A stretch of 64,000 nucleotides of DNA from Lacticaseibacillus brantae DSM 23927 (GTDB lineage: Bacteria; Bacillota; Bacilli; Lactobacillales; Lactobacillaceae), in NCBI RefSeq assembly GCF_001436115.1, contig NZ_AYZQ01000005.1, positions 62,001 to 126,000 of the forward strand, in the 5' to 3' direction. Below, piece after piece: positions 1 through 7,618 of the stretch. The notes under the pieces are model-generated. The model had not been told where the DNA came from. It worked only from the letters and a program-made list of their open reading frames with translations, and did not search any database. Made by a program: the position numbers and the translations under genes. Each line of letters opens with the position of its first letter. Within the stretch, counting starts at the first letter, position 1.

Positions 1-4
1 AAAA

Positions 5-94
5 CTCACAGGTAACAACTGAGCACTAGCAGGCTTTCGATAATGGGAGCGTCATCCCCATTGAGAAAGCACGCTAGGCGGAAGTTGTTGTGAG
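5..94. other. Array hairpin 1 (90 bases)
   Basis: Imperfect palindrome. Paired segments are 5-9 with 90-94, 14-20 with 83-89, 26-30 with 73-77, 33-38 with 65-70, and 42-47 with 57-62, leaving a loop of about 9 bases. That is roughly 29 base pairs with small internal loops. It is followed by the array repeat at 98-117. Confidence 0.8.
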
Positions 95-117
95 TTTGAA
101 CGCGTTTAGAGCGTGAG

Positions 118-213
118 CAATGCCGAATAAACGCCGGACGGCTAAGTAAACCTACGACGGTGGGTGCTTTTTGCCCAGTGGCGTAGGTGCTTAGACTGAG
201 GCGTTTGGCATTG
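118..213. other. Array hairpin 2 (96 bases)
   Basis: Imperfect palindrome. Paired segments are 118-124 with 207-213, 129-135 with 200-206, 142-146 with 190-194, 151-156 with 182-187, and 161-164 with 174-177. About 29 base pairs in total. The arm sequences are unrelated to hairpin 1. It sits directly between two copies of the array repeat. Confidence 0.8.
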
Positions 214-235
214 CGAGCGCGTTTAGAGCGTGAGG

Positions 236-327
236 TCTCACGGGAATCATCGAGTACCAACACAGCTTCGACCAAACCAGTGGTCTGTGCTGGTGGCGAA
301 GCAAGTTGGACGGAGATGATTGTGAGA
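236..327. other. Array hairpin 3 (92 bases)
   Basis: Imperfect palindrome. Paired segments are 236-241 with 322-327, 245-250 with 316-321, 257-261 with 305-309, 265-270 with 297-302, and 271-274 with 291-294. Arm sequences again differ from the other two hairpins, apart from the terminal CTCAC/GTGAG shared with hairpin 1. A degenerate array repeat follows at 330-349. Confidence 0.78.
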
Positions 328-401
328 TCGAACGCGTTTAGAGTGCGAAACGCTCACGGTTAACAACTGACCGCGTTTCTGACATGAACGCGAATCCACA
401 C

Positions 402-443
402 AAAAACGCGAGGCAACCTACAATTGGTTGCCCCGCGTTTTTT
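402..443. terminator. Bidirectional intrinsic terminator
   Basis: The stem AACGCG-A-GGCAACC pairs with GGTTGCC-C-CGCGTT around a 7-base loop. It has six T on the + side and five T on the - side. It ends the exporter gene at 460 (leftward) and would also end any rightward transcript of the hairpin array. Confidence 0.85.
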
Positions 444-459
444 CTGTGCAGAAAAAGAA

Positions 460-2193
460 CTAGCTCTCAAACTGAAGATTATAGAGTTCTGCGTACCGAC
501 CATTCTTAGCCAATAATTCCGCATGTGTACCCCGTTCCACAATTTCGCCATGTTCCACCACGAGAATCTCATCCGCATTTTGAATCGTAGACAGCCGGTG
601 TGCAATCACAAGACTGGTCCGTGATTGCATGAGATCATCAAATGAGCGTTGAATGTGACGCTCAGATTCATTATCCAGCGCGGCGGTAGCTTCATCGAGA
701 ATCAGCAGTGGTGCATCCTTGAGGAAAACTCGGGCGATAGCAATCCGCTGCTTCTGGCCGCCTGACAAACGAATTCCGCGCTCACCAATTTGGGTTTCTA
801 GGCCGTCAGGCAATCCGCGGATGAAGTCAGCAATGCTAGCACCTTCGGCAGCTTGCCAAATTTCGGCTTCTGATGCTGTCATCCCGTAGCTGATATTGTC
901 CCGAATCGTGCCATCCAATAAGACCACATCTTGAGAGACAACCCCAATTTGGCTGCGCAAGTCGTGCAAGCGTACATCCCTAATATCAGTGCCATCAAAC
1001 GTAATCGCCCCAGCAGTCACATCATAGAAACGATCAAGTAACTTGGTAATGGTTGTTTTACCTGCCCCTGACGAGCCGACTAAAGCTGTCACCTTGCCGT
1101 GTGGGATGTCGAAATTAATATCCTTGAGGACTGGCGCTTCCTCCCCGTAAGCAAAGCTAACCTGATCAAATTGTACCCGATCATGAAACGGTGCCAGTGG
1201 AACCGGGTTTTCAGGGTCAACAATCTGTGGCTTTGACGCCATCAGATTCTCAATTCGTTCATACGAAACCGAAGCTTGTTGCAGGCGCTGAATTAACCCG
1301 GTTAATTGCCGAATTGGCGCTTGCAGTATTGCCAAATACGAGAGGTATGCGACAATCATCCCGACTGTGAATGTGCCTTGAATAACTTGATAAGCCCCGA
1401 CTCCCAGAATAATGACGGTACCTAGATAGTTAATATCATCAATGACAGGCGAGAAAATCGCGCTGAGTTTGGTCGCTTGAATTTGATTGTCACGATTATC
1501 TGCATTCATCTGTTGAAAACGATCGCCTGTCAGGGTCTCTGTGGCGAAACTTTTGATGAGATCAATACTGGTTAATGATTCTTGAATTTGGTTATTCATT
1601 TTCCCGGCACTGGTCCGCACTCGCCGATAAGCCGCACGAATCCGAGTGGTGTACAAGTAATTGGCCCAGAAAAGCAATGGGAAGGTGATCAGAATCAAGA
1701 CCGTGAGCACCCAATCGTTCGCTAGCATGATGACTAAGACAACTACAAACGTCAGCATGCTGCCCAGTAACCCAAGTGAACTCGTAGAAATCAAGTTCTG
1801 GAGCATATTGATATCACTGGTAAGAACAACCATTAAATCTCCCGTCTTACTGGTTTCAAAATAAGCCATGTCCTGATCTAGGGTGTGTGCGAACAACTCA
1901 TCGCGCAGATGTGAAATCGCTTGTTGACTCACTTGACCAATGAAATAGGTCGAAATGGTATTGAACAGCCCCATGACAATTGTCAGGACTAAAGCTGCCA
2001 CGATGAGCTGTAATAATTGACCCACGTTTTTTTGTGGAATGGCGTGGTCAATGATGAACTGCGTGATCCGGGGCAAAACATATTGAATCCCTGAAACCCC
2101 GACCAGTGTGATAACGACAAGTAATAATTTGCCTTTTGCGACCGCCAATTGGCGCCCAAAAAATTTAAGCATTCGCCATAATGTTGACTGCAT
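460..2193 (-). CDS. ABC exporter, fused permease and ATPase (MsbA/LmrA type)
   Basis: A 577-residue half-transporter that would work as a dimer in the cytoplasmic membrane. Residues 1 to about 310 form the six-helix exporter domain. The ATPase domain follows, with Walker A VGSSGAGKTT near 370, signature LSGGQ near 475 and Walker B LLILDEATAALD near 495. The start at 2193 follows GAGGTGAG by five bases; an upstream in-frame ATG at 2271 has no ribosome binding site and lies in the ispE terminator region. The substrate cannot be told from sequence; the family exports drugs, lipids or peptides. It lies downstream of ispE in the same direction but behind the ispE terminator. Confidence 0.9.
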   Translation of the reverse strand: MQSTLWRMLKFFGRQLAVAKGKLLLVVITLVGVSGIQYVLPRITQFIIDHAIPQKNVGQLLQLIVAALVLTIVMGLFNTISTYFIGQVSQQAISHLRDELFAHTLDQDMAYFETSKTGDLMVVLTSDINMLQNLISTSSLGLLGSMLTFVVVLVIMLANDWVLTVLILITFPLLFWANYLYTTRIRAAYRRVRTSAGKMNNQIQESLTSIDLIKSFATETLTGDRFQQMNADNRDNQIQATKLSAIFSPVIDDINYLGTVIILGVGAYQVIQGTFTVGMIVAYLSYLAILQAPIRQLTGLIQRLQQASVSYERIENLMASKPQIVDPENPVPLAPFHDRVQFDQVSFAYGEEAPVLKDINFDIPHGKVTALVGSSGAGKTTITKLLDRFYDVTAGAITFDGTDIRDVRLHDLRSQIGVVSQDVVLLDGTIRDNISYGMTASEAEIWQAAEGASIADFIRGLPDGLETQIGERGIRLSGGQKQRIAIARVFLKDAPLLILDEATAALDNESERHIQRSFDDLMQSRTSLVIAHRLSTIQNADEILVVEHGEIVERGTHAELLAKNGRYAELYNLQFES

Positions 2194-2274
2194 TTTTCTC
2201 ACCTCGACTGTTAATTCAAACCTATCATTCAAGGCCGTAGCTGACAAACAAAGTGTTTCATTACCAACCAAATC

Positions 2275-2304
2275 AAAAAAAGAGCAGCCTTAGTGGCTGC
2301 TCTT
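2275..2304 (-). terminator. ispE terminator overlapping the end of the gene
   Basis: GAGCAGCC and GGCTGCTC form a perfect stem followed by seven T on the minus strand. The 5' half of the stem is the last coding triplets of ispE, so the gene's final serine and histidine codons and its stop are part of the terminator. Confidence 0.85.
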
Positions 2305-3168
2305 CTCAATATGATAAGTGTGGCCAATGGCACGGAGTAAGTAGACTTCGTGACAAAAGCCTTTCATGCTGTTGTACACCCGTGTGGCCCGCGATTGCTT
2401 CTCACAAAGGCCAAAAACAGTCGGGCCACTGCCGGACATCTGCGCGACCTGGGCACCGTACTTCAGAAGCCGCGTTTTGATAGCGGTAATTTCAGGGTGC
2501 CGAGCTGCGGTGACTGATTCAAGGCTATTAGCCATACCGCTGGCCATCATCCCGAAATCTCGTTCTCGGATGCCATCAAGGACTGTCTGGGTATCCGGAC
2601 GGTACTTGATTTCGCTGTAGTCGAGCCGATTCAGAATTGATGGTGTGGAAACAGAGACTTTGGGCTTGGCCAATACCACCCAAAAGTTGGGTAATTCGCC
2701 GAGCGGCTTAATTTGCTCACCGCGCCCAGTCACCAAAGCGGTCTCTGAATACACACAGTAAGGCACGTCTGAATCGACTTGCAAGCCAATCTTAGCCAGT
2801 TGCTCGCGAGAATAATTGAGTCCCCAAAGACGATTAAGGCCTCTCAAGACAGCGGCGGCATCTGAGGATCCCCCACCGAGGCCTGCTGCGACCGGAATGT
2901 GCTTCTCAATATGAATACGTGCGCCCAAACGTGTACCGCTCACTCGTTGTAAGGCTAGCGCGGCTTGATAGGCCAGATTGCGCGGGTCTTCGGGTAAGAA
3001 CCCACTATCGGTGGTGACATGGAGCGTCTTGCTTGGCTGAATATGCACGTAATCTGCCAAATCAACCGAAGTCATCACCATTTCCCACTCATGCTCACCA
3101 TCAGGATGTCGAAATCGAGCATCCAAACTGAGATTAATCTTGGCCGGGGCTTTCTGGATGATTTCCAT
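2290..3168 (-). CDS. ispE: 4-diphosphocytidyl-2-C-methyl-D-erythritol kinase
   Basis: 292-residue GHMP kinase. It opens with MEIIQKAPAKINL, typical of IspE. It carries the ATP-binding loop PVAAGLGGGSSDAAA near residue 95 and the C-terminal glycine motif MSGSGPTVFGLC. IspE phosphorylates CDP-methylerythritol in the non-mevalonate isoprenoid route. Lactobacilli generally make isoprenoids by the mevalonate route, and no other methylerythritol gene is in this window, so its role here may be different or vestigial. The ATG at 3168 is chosen over GTG 3177 because it matches the family N-terminus. In related genomes ispE usually follows veg; here about 4 kb of other genes intervene. Confidence 0.93.
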   Translation of the reverse strand: MEIIQKAPAKINLSLDARFRHPDGEHEWEMVMTSVDLADYVHIQPSKTLHVTTDSGFLPEDPRNLAYQAALALQRVSGTRLGARIHIEKHIPVAAGLGGGSSDAAAVLRGLNRLWGLNYSREQLAKIGLQVDSDVPYCVYSETALVTGRGEQIKPLGELPNFWVVLAKPKVSVSTPSILNRLDYSEIKYRPDTQTVLDGIRERDFGMMASGMANSLESVTAARHPEITAIKTRLLKYGAQVAQMSGSGPTVFGLCEKQSRATRVYNSMKGFCHEVYLLRAIGHTYHIEKSSH

Positions 3169-3347
3169 ACCTACCACCAGTCTGCTTTCTCTAGAATTAT
3201 TACAATAAGTATACTGTTTTTCCTTGAATAATACATTAAGAAGTCTGCAAAAAGTCTCAGACCAATCACGGGCACTTAAAGGTGCGTACTATCGTCATCA
3301 GCTAATATGGCCTATAGTATGACCAGCAACTTCAAGGAGGAAAACAC

Positions 3348-4163
3348 ATGGACTTACATCTCAACCATAAACGCGCCCTCGTGACTGGCTCAACCAAGGG
3401 CATCGGCAAAGCAATCGCACTGGAATTGGCCCGGGAAGGCGCAGATGTGATTGTTAATGGTCGCAAGCAAGACGTCGTCAATGCTACTGTGGCCGAAATT
3501 GCCGGTCAGTTGTCGCAAACCAAGCCACAAACTGCTGTGGGTGATATTCAAGCAGCCGTGGGTGATATTAACGACGAAGCGGTCCGAGAACAAATTTTCA
3601 CCCAATTTCCAACGGTTGATATTCTCATCAACAATGTCGGCATCTTTGAGCCCATGGCATACGACGCGATTGATGATGCGACCTGGCGGCACTTCTTTGA
3701 CGTTAACGTCCTAGCCGGCAATGCGCTGGCTCGCCACTATCTGCCACGAATGTTAGCGCAAGATTTCGGGCGCATTATTTTTATTGCCAGCGAAGAAGCC
3801 ATTATGCCCTCAGGTGAAATGCCCCAGTATAGTATGACCAAAACGATGAACCTATCGCTGGCCAAAAGCCTTTCCAAGCTGACGGTTGCCAGCCACGTGA
3901 CCGTGAATACGATTATGCCTGGCTCCACCTTAACTGAAGGTGTCCAGACCATGCTCAATCGAATGTATGCCGGCAGTGGTCTGCCTGAAAGTGAATGGGA
4001 AGCGGATTTCATGCGCAACCATCGGCCTAATTCCCAAATTCAACGCCTGATTCGCCCCGAAGAAGTCGGCCGCTTTGCCGCGTTTGTCGCCAGCCCTGAT
4101 GCGTCTTCATTTTCCGGTGAGGCTCTGCGCGTCGATGGCGGTTTAGTGCCAACCATCTTCTAA
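3348..4163 (+). CDS. Short-chain dehydrogenase/reductase (SDR)
   Basis: 271-residue classical SDR. The cofactor loop TGSTKGIG lies at residues 13-20, the structural NNVG replaces the usual NNAG, and the catalytic pair is Tyr161 and Lys165 in YSMTK. The predicted activity is NAD(P)-dependent oxidation or reduction of an alcohol or carbonyl; the substrate is unknown. AAGGAGG sits seven bases before the ATG. The segment around residues 63-76 holds a near-exact tandem duplication (AVGDIQA then AVGDIND), encoded by repeated DNA at about 3532-3573, just before a predicted surface stretch. It faces away from ispE and runs with the methyltransferase that follows, 76 bases downstream. Confidence 0.88.
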   Translation: MDLHLNHKRALVTGSTKGIGKAIALELAREGADVIVNGRKQDVVNATVAEIAGQLSQTKPQTAVGDIQAAVGDINDEAVREQIFTQFPTVDILINNVGIFEPMAYDAIDDATWRHFFDVNVLAGNALARHYLPRMLAQDFGRIIFIASEEAIMPSGEMPQYSMTKTMNLSLAKSLSKLTVASHVTVNTIMPGSTLTEGVQTMLNRMYAGSGLPESEWEADFMRNHRPNSQIQRLIRPEEVGRFAAFVASPDASSFSGEALRVDGGLVPTIF

Positions 4164-4239
4164 CATAGGTTTTGCTTGTTCACGGCCGAGGCACCTTGAT
4201 ACAATCAAAAGTAGCCTAAAGACTGAGTGAGGAAATGCC

Positions 4240-5043
4240 ATGGACTATATGACTGAGAACAAAGCTGCTTGGGAAGAAGCCTTTGCCCATCGACAACCAC
4301 ACTGGGGCGAAAACGTTGCTGAACGCCTGTCACATGAACGTTTACCTTTTCTGGACGCCGCCGTGGTCAACCAGATCCAAACGCTCGATTTCAAAGGTAA
4401 AGTCATTGCCCAATTTTGTTGTAATAATGGTCGCGAGCTGCTTTCGCTGATGCAACTTGGCCCCGCCAAGGGTATTGGCTTTGATATTGCAACCAACATC
4501 ATCGACCAAGCTCGGCAACAGGCACAAACCGCAAAGATGACGAACTGTGAATTCGTTGCCGTGAACATCTTGGACATTCCTGATAGCTATCACCAACAAT
4601 TTGACTTCATTATTTTCACGATTGGGGCCATCACTTGGTTTAAAGACTTAGAACCGCTGTTTGCTAAAGTCGCAGCCTGCCTCAAACCTGGCGGCCAGCT
4701 CTTACTGCATGACTTTCATCCTTTTATGAATATGCTGCCACTGCCTGATGAACCGGACTTTAACGCCCAAGACTTACAACACCTTAGCTACCCTTATTTC
4801 AACCCCGATCCGTTCATCGAAGGCAATGGGATGAGCTATCTGTCTGAGCCTTACCAAGCCAAGAATCGGTTTATCAGCTTCGCCCACCCGACTGCTGCCA
4901 TCATTAATCATGTGTTAGACGCCGGATTGGCTTTGACGCGCTTTGATGAATACGATTATGACGTCGGTCTCAGTGACGTCTATGATGGCCGTGGGTACCC
5001 GCTGTCTTTCTTGCTCATGGCCCAAAAAACACTGCCAACCTAA
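4240..5043 (+). CDS. Class I SAM-dependent methyltransferase
   Basis: 267 residues. The glycine-rich SAM loop is degenerate: VIAQFCCNNGREL followed by GIGFDIA, near residues 50-80. The later motifs FDFIIFTIGAITWF and LKPGGQLLLHDFHP (post-motif I and motif III regions) are clear. Substrate unknown. GAGTGAGGA precedes the ATG at 4240; a second in-frame ATG lies at 4249. It probably shares a transcript with the SDR upstream and ends at the strong terminator at 5042-5085. Confidence 0.8.
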   Translation: MDYMTENKAAWEEAFAHRQPHWGENVAERLSHERLPFLDAAVVNQIQTLDFKGKVIAQFCCNNGRELLSLMQLGPAKGIGFDIATNIIDQARQQAQTAKMTNCEFVAVNILDIPDSYHQQFDFIIFTIGAITWFKDLEPLFAKVAACLKPGGQLLLHDFHPFMNMLPLPDEPDFNAQDLQHLSYPYFNPDPFIEGNGMSYLSEPYQAKNRFISFAHPTAAIINHVLDAGLALTRFDEYDYDVGLSDVYDGRGYPLSFLLMAQKTLPT

Positions 5044-5085
5044 AAACGTATGCCACCTTTCAAAACTGGTGGCATACGTTTTTTT
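5042..5085. terminator. Bidirectional terminator between convergent genes
   Basis: A 13-bp stem, AACGTATGCCACC paired with GGTGGCATACGTT, has A-runs on one side and seven T on the other. It serves the methyltransferase and the convergent antiporter gene. Confidence 0.88.
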
Positions 5086-7195
5086 AGTTATTGCTCTGCT
5101 CAATCGCCAATGCTGCTGGTTCTGGCTCAAGCTCTTCAAGTTGCTCCAGTTGTTGCAGCTGCAAGGTCTGGGCTTGATTGATTTCGGTATAGAGTGTGCT
5201 GACCAGACTATGTGGCACGCGGCCGGTGGCACTGGCCTGTTGGACAAAGTTATATTCCAACTGAAAGGCCTGAATATACCACTCACTATCCACTTTAACG
5301 GTGATCCGCCGATATTCGTGGTCGATCCGCTGCAGATATTCATTCACATCTTGACGGACGGCATAAACGAAAGAATTCTCGCTATGATAGGTCGACAACC
5401 GATTCTTTAAGACTTCATCTAAGTACCCATCAACATGATCCATCACTTCTCGATTCAGCATCGTAATTGACGTCCGGGTGTCTTTCCACTGGGCCCATTC
5501 CGCGGCGGATTTACTGGCCTTAAATTCTTCTCGGGAACGTTGCCGCTGACGTGGCGTAATGACGCCGTGTGTGAAATGCCATTTGGCGTGTTTATACTGC
5601 TTCTTCATTTCATGCAATTCGTGTTGAACCGTGTGCCGGTTCTTCAGCTGCGCCTTCCACCGATCAAGAATCTTGTCGTAAATATCGATTGTCACTGTGC
5701 CATAGCGATCGGTCATTTCATTTTCATGGACGTAAGCCCGAATGTAGTCTTTGGTGTCATCCATCAGTAATTGGAAATTATTATCCATCACCTTGCGATC
5801 CACCCAACCCTTTTGTGTCTGCAATTGGGTGGTGATAGCTTCACGTACATCATGATCGTCAATGCGGGCCCGCACTTGAACTGTCGCATAATCGACCATC
5901 TTGTTGCGCAGATGGGCTAAGTCTTCTTGGGTAAAACCATCCGTTTTTTCAGGCATCAACAGTGGCAGAATAATCGCACTGACGACCATGCTAATCACAA
6001 TCACCATCGTGGCCACAATAATCAGCTCTTCTCGATGGGGGAAGGCCTTACCGCCGATGACCCGCGGCAGTGAGAAGGCCATCGCTAACGTCATCGTCCC
6101 ATGAATCCCACCGAAGGCAAAAATCAGCGCATGTTGGCGATGGACCATGGTATCGTTTGAACCCAGTAAGGTTTTGACAGTCGGATTCTCTTCCCGTAAA
6201 GCCCAAATAAAACGCACAGCTAACATCGCGGCATAAATGAGACCCGCTAAGCCGATAAGTTGCAAGGATTCCAGGCCGCCCATATCGAGAAAGTCACGCC
6301 AGACAGTTGGCAAGGTGAGGCCTAACGTTAAGAAAACCACACTGTTTAGGATATTAGAAATCGTATTCCAAATCGTCGTCGAGGTCAGCTGGACCGACGT
6401 CGAGCTCAGGCGTAACCGTACCGACTCCCAGTTGTGGACGATGCCCGTCGCGACCACAGCTAAAATCCCAGAAACCCCGAAGTATTCTGCGATTAAATAC
6501 ACCAGAAATGGCGTCAATAAACTAATCGGGATTACGGTCGTTTCAGCATTTGTCGCATGTAAATTCAGCCAAACACGCAAAGCCACCACGGCTAATCCCA
6601 ACCCAATCCCAGCGACGACACCACCCACGGCGACGAATAAGAAGTGGCCTAACCCGGCGGCAAAGGAGAAACTCCCCTTTTCCATCACGGACAAGGCCAA
6701 GTCAAGCATAACCAAGCCAGTCGCATCATTAAATAAGGACTCCAGTTCCAGTGCGTCTCCCACCCCTGTTGGCATGGCGCCGGTGGAACCGCCCGTTATC
6801 GACTTCACCGCCACTGCATCAGTCGGCGTAACAATCGCGACTAAGGCAATCGCTAGCGGCAGGGTCCATTCGACCTCAACAAAGTTGGTCAATAAGCCCA
6901 CAATCAGGACAGTCGCCACGATCAAGCCGACAGATAATTGAAAAATGGCTGAAAACTTTTGCCTGATTTTGTTGAATGATTGCCGCTGGCCATCAACGAA
7001 CATCAATGGGGCAATGATGACTAGCATGAAGAACTCTGGCTCCAACTCAAAGTCCTTGAAAGCCGGGGTGAACGAAAGAAGCAAGCCGACTGCGACAAAA
7101 ATAAACGCATCCGGAATTTTGGGAATGAACTGTTTTAAGATATTGGCCGCGATCACACCCAAAAGCATGAGCCCGACTAGAAATAATGTTTGCAT
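5084..7195 (-). CDS. Na+/H+ antiporter of the CPA1 (NhaP/NHE) family
   Basis: 703 residues. The first 415 or so are a polytopic membrane domain with the ion-site motif FNDATGLVMLDL near residue 153, where the Asn-Asp pair is typical of electroneutral CPA1 exchangers. Residues about 415-703 form a charged, helix-rich cytoplasmic tail with many Lys, Arg and Gln, which in this family often has a regulatory role. Expected role: sodium (or potassium) export in exchange for protons, hence pH and salt homeostasis. The ATG at 7195 follows AGGAAGG; an upstream ATG at 7234 lacks one. The promoter appears to be overlapped by the palindrome at 7249-7265. Confidence 0.9.
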   Translation of the reverse strand: MQTLFLVGLMLLGVIAANILKQFIPKIPDAFIFVAVGLLLSFTPAFKDFELEPEFFMLVIIAPLMFVDGQRQSFNKIRQKFSAIFQLSVGLIVATVLIVGLLTNFVEVEWTLPLAIALVAIVTPTDAVAVKSITGGSTGAMPTGVGDALELESLFNDATGLVMLDLALSVMEKGSFSFAAGLGHFLFVAVGGVVAGIGLGLAVVALRVWLNLHATNAETTVIPISLLTPFLVYLIAEYFGVSGILAVVATGIVHNWESVRLRLSSTSVQLTSTTIWNTISNILNSVVFLTLGLTLPTVWRDFLDMGGLESLQLIGLAGLIYAAMLAVRFIWALREENPTVKTLLGSNDTMVHRQHALIFAFGGIHGTMTLAMAFSLPRVIGGKAFPHREELIIVATMVIVISMVVSAIILPLLMPEKTDGFTQEDLAHLRNKMVDYATVQVRARIDDHDVREAITTQLQTQKGWVDRKVMDNNFQLLMDDTKDYIRAYVHENEMTDRYGTVTIDIYDKILDRWKAQLKNRHTVQHELHEMKKQYKHAKWHFTHGVITPRQRQRSREEFKASKSAAEWAQWKDTRTSITMLNREVMDHVDGYLDEVLKNRLSTYHSENSFVYAVRQDVNEYLQRIDHEYRRITVKVDSEWYIQAFQLEYNFVQQASATGRVPHSLVSTLYTEINQAQTLQLQQLEQLEELEPEPAALAIEQSNN

Positions 7196-7248
7196 AACTG
7201 TACCTTCCTGACTGACGAAACTGAAACAGAACAACGATTTGATTGCTG

Positions 7249-7265
7249 GTGTTATATTATAACAC
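7249..7265 (-). promoter_or_regulatory. Palindrome over the -10 of the antiporter promoter
   Basis: GTGTTAT-ATT-ATAACAC is a perfect 7-bp inverted repeat, extendable to about 9-10 bp with one mismatch. Read leftward it contains TATAAT 59 bases before the antiporter start. A dyad of this size over a -10 box is typical of a repressor operator. No regulator gene is adjacent. Confidence 0.5.
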
Positions 7266-7307
7266 TAGAATTTAGACAGCATCCGTCGCTGGGCCTGTTT
7301 TGGCCAC

Positions 7308-7338
7308 AAAAAAACGTCCAGCGGATTAGGCTAGACGT
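7308..7338 (-). terminator. veg terminator
   Basis: ACGTC/GACGT with an inner AGCC-type helix forms a stem followed by seven T on the minus strand, just after the veg stop codon. Confidence 0.75.
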
Positions 7339-7343
7339 TGATT

Positions 7344-7595
7344 TTATGAAGCGACTTCTTCGTCATCAAATGTAATTTCAATGGATTTGGTGAGGAGATC
7401 TGCGTAACTGTAAGAAACTCGTTCGAAGGCATTCTCGTCTTGATCAAGATCAACCACGAAAATAGCTGGATAGGTTTCTTTCAAAGTTCCCTTGCGGCGG
7501 GTAACTTTCTTTCTGCCCGCTTGTGCGACAACCGTCAAATTCTCGCCGATTTTACCGTCGAGTTGTTGCTTGATGCTTGCTAAAGTAATTGGCAT
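7344..7595 (-). CDS. veg: Veg family protein
   Basis: 83 residues, starting MPITLASIKQQLDGKIGENLT, which matches the Veg family (DUF1021) over its whole length: a small basic SH3-like beta-barrel protein. In Bacillus subtilis Veg is very highly transcribed and stimulates biofilm matrix genes; its function here is not shown. The ATG at 7595 follows AGGGGTGA, and an ATG 24 bases upstream is rejected because it lacks one. Two consensus-like tandem promoters precede it, and its own terminator follows, so it is a monocistronic, highly expressed unit. It sits next to rsmA as in many Firmicutes. Confidence 0.93.
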   Translation of the reverse strand: MPITLASIKQQLDGKIGENLTVVAQAGRKKVTRRKGTLKETYPAIFVVDLDQDENAFERVSYSYADLLTKSIEITFDDEEVAS

Positions 7596-7618
7596 GCACT
7601 TCACCCCTTGTGAAAACA

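Larger units (their letters stand above)
1..392. repeat. Tandem hairpin-repeat array, non-coding, truncated by the window start
   Basis: The core CGCGTTTAGAGCGTGAG occurs at 101-117 and 218-234, with a degenerate copy at 333-349. The period is 117 and then 115 bases. Between the copies lie three long imperfect palindromes (5-94, 118-213, 237-326). Their arms differ in sequence but share one architecture: four or five helices of 4-7 bp separated by small internal loops. The bases CTCAC, one or two bases, GTAACAACTGA open the first palindrome (5-22) and recur after the last repeat (353-370), as if a fourth unit had been cut short. No convincing gene lies here; the one long reading frame has no ribosome binding site and simply follows the repeats. 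The array probably continues leftward. The orientation of transcription is unknown, but the terminator at 402-443 would end a rightward transcript. I do not recognise the family. Confidence 0.8.

Noticed and set aside
6-275. Leftward open frame of 89 codons within the hairpin array
   Set aside because: It has no ribosome binding site and no composition typical of a gene; the frame stays open because it follows repeated palindromes.
1-392. CRISPR array
   Set aside because: The repeat is about 17-20 bases and the intervals of about 96 bases are self-complementary. CRISPR repeats of 24-37 bases with unstructured spacers do not fit, and no cas gene is in the window.
1-392. Integron attC sites
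   Set aside because: attC sites are also imperfect palindromes, but no integrase, no cassette genes and no attC core (RYYYAAC) pattern are evident.
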